NCBI GenBank assembly: GCA_025454125.1
Contig: JALOPA010000035.1
Location: 1-14,108, forward strand
From: Thermodesulfobacteriota bacterium
Lineage (GTDB): Bacteria > Desulfobacterota > DSM-4660 > Desulfatiglandales > HGW-15
DNA length: 14,108 nt
Reading direction: 5' to 3'
This document shows positions 12,851-14,108 of the stretch, in pieces. Position 1 is the first letter of the stretch, and every line of letters starts with the position of its first letter. Below the pieces are notes generated by a model. It worked only from the letters and a program-made list of their open reading frames with translations, searched no databases and had not been told where the DNA came from. Both the position numbers and the translations under genes were made by a program.

Positions 12851-13293
12851 TCGTAACTCGCCCGGGTCGCTTCATCCGCCATGGTCGGTGCGATCAGTGG
12901 CTTCCACGTTGAGTTTTCCCACGTCCCAAGACGGGTGTGCAGATCCAGATATTTCTTGGGTATGGGATGTGTGCCCACAACGACCCTGATCCCATAGCGT
13001 TTTTCAAGAAAGGCTTTGAAGATATCGATATGGGGACAGGGGGGATAGCCAACGACCATGCCGGTGGCCAGGTGAATCACTTGCGCGCCGTTCTTCACCA
13101 TTTCTTCGCCCGCATATTCTATGTTGCCGCCGGGACAGCCATCACAAGTCGTAAAACCGACCAACTCCACTTCGGTGTCCAAGTATAGGCTGAAAGCCCC
13201 TTCCTTGTTCTTCATCGCTCGGAGACACTTCCCACCCGCACAGCGACGGTATCGGTCGCAGATGATGATTCCAATCTTGGTCTTCGAATTCAT
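12847..13293 (-). CDS. CGGC-domain (metal-binding) protein
   Basis: The start is the ATG at 13293, with AAAGGAGT (complement of 13299-13306) just upstream. A TTG 15 bases further out would overlap that site. The 148-residue soluble protein shows the CGGC pattern: C12 in IICDRYRRC, C18-AGG-K-C23, FTTCDGCPGGNIEYA (47-61, C50 and C53), HLATGMVVGYPPCPHID (74-90, C86) and VVVGTHPIPKKY (104-115). Six conserved-type cysteines suggest an iron-sulfur or other metal site. The biochemical role is not established. The gene is convergent with the radical SAM gene, the two TAA stops sharing TTAA at 12847-12850. Gene order suggests a joint role with DUF364 and the radical SAM protein, but this is inference. 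Confidence 0.88.
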   Translation of the reverse strand: MNSKTKIGIIICDRYRRCAGGKCLRAMKNKEGAFSLYLDTEVELVGFTTCDGCPGGNIEYAGEEMVKNGAQVIHLATGMVVGYPPCPHIDIFKAFLEKRYGIRVVVGTHPIPKKYLDLHTRLGTWENSTWKPLIAPTMADEATRASYD

Positions 13294-13442
13294 TTCGACT
13301 CCTTTCAATTCTTGGTGGATCCATGGTCACGGCATTGCGAAAAACCCATGAGTCTGGCTTTTCGCTTGTTTGTCCCGTTTGCCACCGCTAGGCCAAGCGC
13401 AGACAGCCCCTTGTGCCCGGTCTAATGAGTTGACAAAGGACG

Positions 13443-14108
13443 CTACTGCAGACGGCTATCTTCGCTGTCGGCCACATAATAGAGCAGAGAGTTCGCCACC
13501 TGTGCCCGGATTCGTTTATCCCTCAGGAGCTTTCCGAGATATTTGGAGACCTCGTTCGGATGCATGCTGAAGGTCTCGGCAATCTCATGGTCGGTACACG
13601 GTCGCCGCTGCAACATGGAATAAATCTCTTCCTGCGCGGCGTACATCTCCACTCTCTGTTTCGCTTTAAAGTCTGCAATCACCTCCGCTTGAGGGGCAAA
13701 AAGAGAGCACAGGGACTCGAGGCGTTCTTTGGAAACGGGCACTGCAAAGTCCTTGGAGGGAGGCCGTACCGAGGTATTGAGATGAATGCGGTGCGGCCCG
13801 ATCTCTTTGGCCAAAGCCGCGATCTTCGCGACATCCGGAGGGAGTGAGTTCATGCCCGCAACCAGAAAAACCTCCAACCACAACTGTCCTTTGTGGCGAG
13901 CGCGAAAGGCTTTCTGGCCTTCAACCACCTGATGGAAGGAAAGCTCCGGGTGGGGCCGGTTCATCCACCCAAAAGAGGCCTGGTCCCAAGCGCTCAGGGA
14001 AGTCTTGATGATATGGGCGTGAGAGGCGGCCTCTTGAACCTCCGGCAGATGAAGCAGGGTGCCATTGGTCAAAAGCACTGCCGGAATAGAGCTGTGCGAT
14101 CGGACGAA
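13443..14108 (-). CDS. Radical SAM protein with C-terminal winged helix (N-terminal part outside window)
   Basis: The frame is open to the window edge, and residues before the in-frame GTG at 14078 read as family sequence (SIPAVLLTNGTLL), so the gene continues beyond 14108. About 221 C-terminal residues are visible. The barrel half includes VLLTNGTLL, IIKTSLSAWDQASF, LWLEVFLVAGMN and HRIHLNTSVRPP, typical of the COG0731-like radical SAM group (relatives of wyosine-synthesis enzymes and activases). The Cys motif would be outside. The last 65 residues (156-221) form a winged helix-turn-helix-like domain: EEIYSMLQRRPCTDHEIAET, MHPNEVSKYLGKLL, then a hairpin wing. The target is unknown. It is separated by 149 bp from the CGGC gene on the same strand, with no visible terminator or promoter. 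Confidence 0.82.
   Translation of the reverse strand, partial: FVRSHSSIPAVLLTNGTLLHLPEVQEAASHAHIIKTSLSAWDQASFGWMNRPHPELSFHQVVEGQKAFRARHKGQLWLEVFLVAGMNSLPPDVAKIAALAKEIGPHRIHLNTSVRPPSKDFAVPVSKERLESLCSLFAPQAEVIADFKAKQRVEMYAAQEEIYSMLQRRPCTDHEIAETFSMHPNEVSKYLGKLLRDKRIRAQVANSLLYYVADSEDSRLQ

Noticed and set aside
13432..13440. TTGACA-like -35 near 13432
   Set aside because: No -10 at suitable distance and no plus-strand gene follows; it lies at the 3' end of a minus-strand gene.

Overview
The window looks like chromosome from an anaerobic, mesophilic Desulfobacterota-type bacterium (a former deltaproteobacterium, for example a Syntrophobacter or Desulfobacterales relative). This is inferred from gene content, not from a phylogenetic marker. 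The clues are a methylenetetrahydrofolate reductase of the kind found with the acetyl-CoA pathway, a membrane polyferredoxin, two radical SAM enzymes, a CGGC metal-binding protein, DUF364, DUF134/DUF5320, and sensor kinases rich in PAS domains. No rRNA, tRNA, CRISPR array, transposase, phage gene or plasmid gene was seen.

Layout. (1) 1-502: 3' end of metF. (2) 598-5091, +: a compact five-gene signalling operon. It holds a lone CheY-like receiver, two adjacent ACT-type proteins, a PAS-PAS histidine kinase, and a receiver-PAS-histidine kinase whose start overlaps the preceding stop. No gene in it has a DNA-binding output domain. (3) 5092-5231: a convergent intergenic region with two inverted REP-like hairpin repeats. 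(4) 7710-5232, -: a three-gene run of membrane polyferredoxin, OsmC-like protein, and a crotonase-fold protein that lacks both classical catalytic glutamates. (5) 7915-9752, +: a small zinc-ribbon/winged-helix protein, then a left-handed beta-helix protein whose reading frame is broken by an apparent one-base loss near 8932-8935. (6) 9753-10153: about 400 bp of repeats, comprising a MITE-like inverted-repeat element with nested heptamer repeats, a third copy of its end, a second heptamer array, and a strong promoter overlapping a perfect palindrome. (7) 10154-10907, +: DUF134 regulator and DUF5320 Gly/Arg-rich protein, followed by a terminator. (8) 11006-13293: DUF364 (-) and a BioB-like radical SAM protein (+) diverge from a shared region, and the radical SAM gene converges on a CGGC-domain gene (-) with overlapping stop codons. 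(9) 13443-14108, -: C-terminal part of a second radical SAM protein carrying a winged-helix tail.

How the parts may work together. The signalling operon next to metF could adjust one-carbon or amino-acid metabolism through ACT-domain ligand sensing, but its output is not visible here. The polyferredoxin/OsmC/crotonase run suggests membrane redox chemistry coupled to thiol and acyl-CoA handling. DUF364, the BioB-like radical SAM protein and the CGGC protein together suggest an uncharacterised metal- or cofactor-related function. These functional links are inference from gene order; domain assignments come from recognised motifs.
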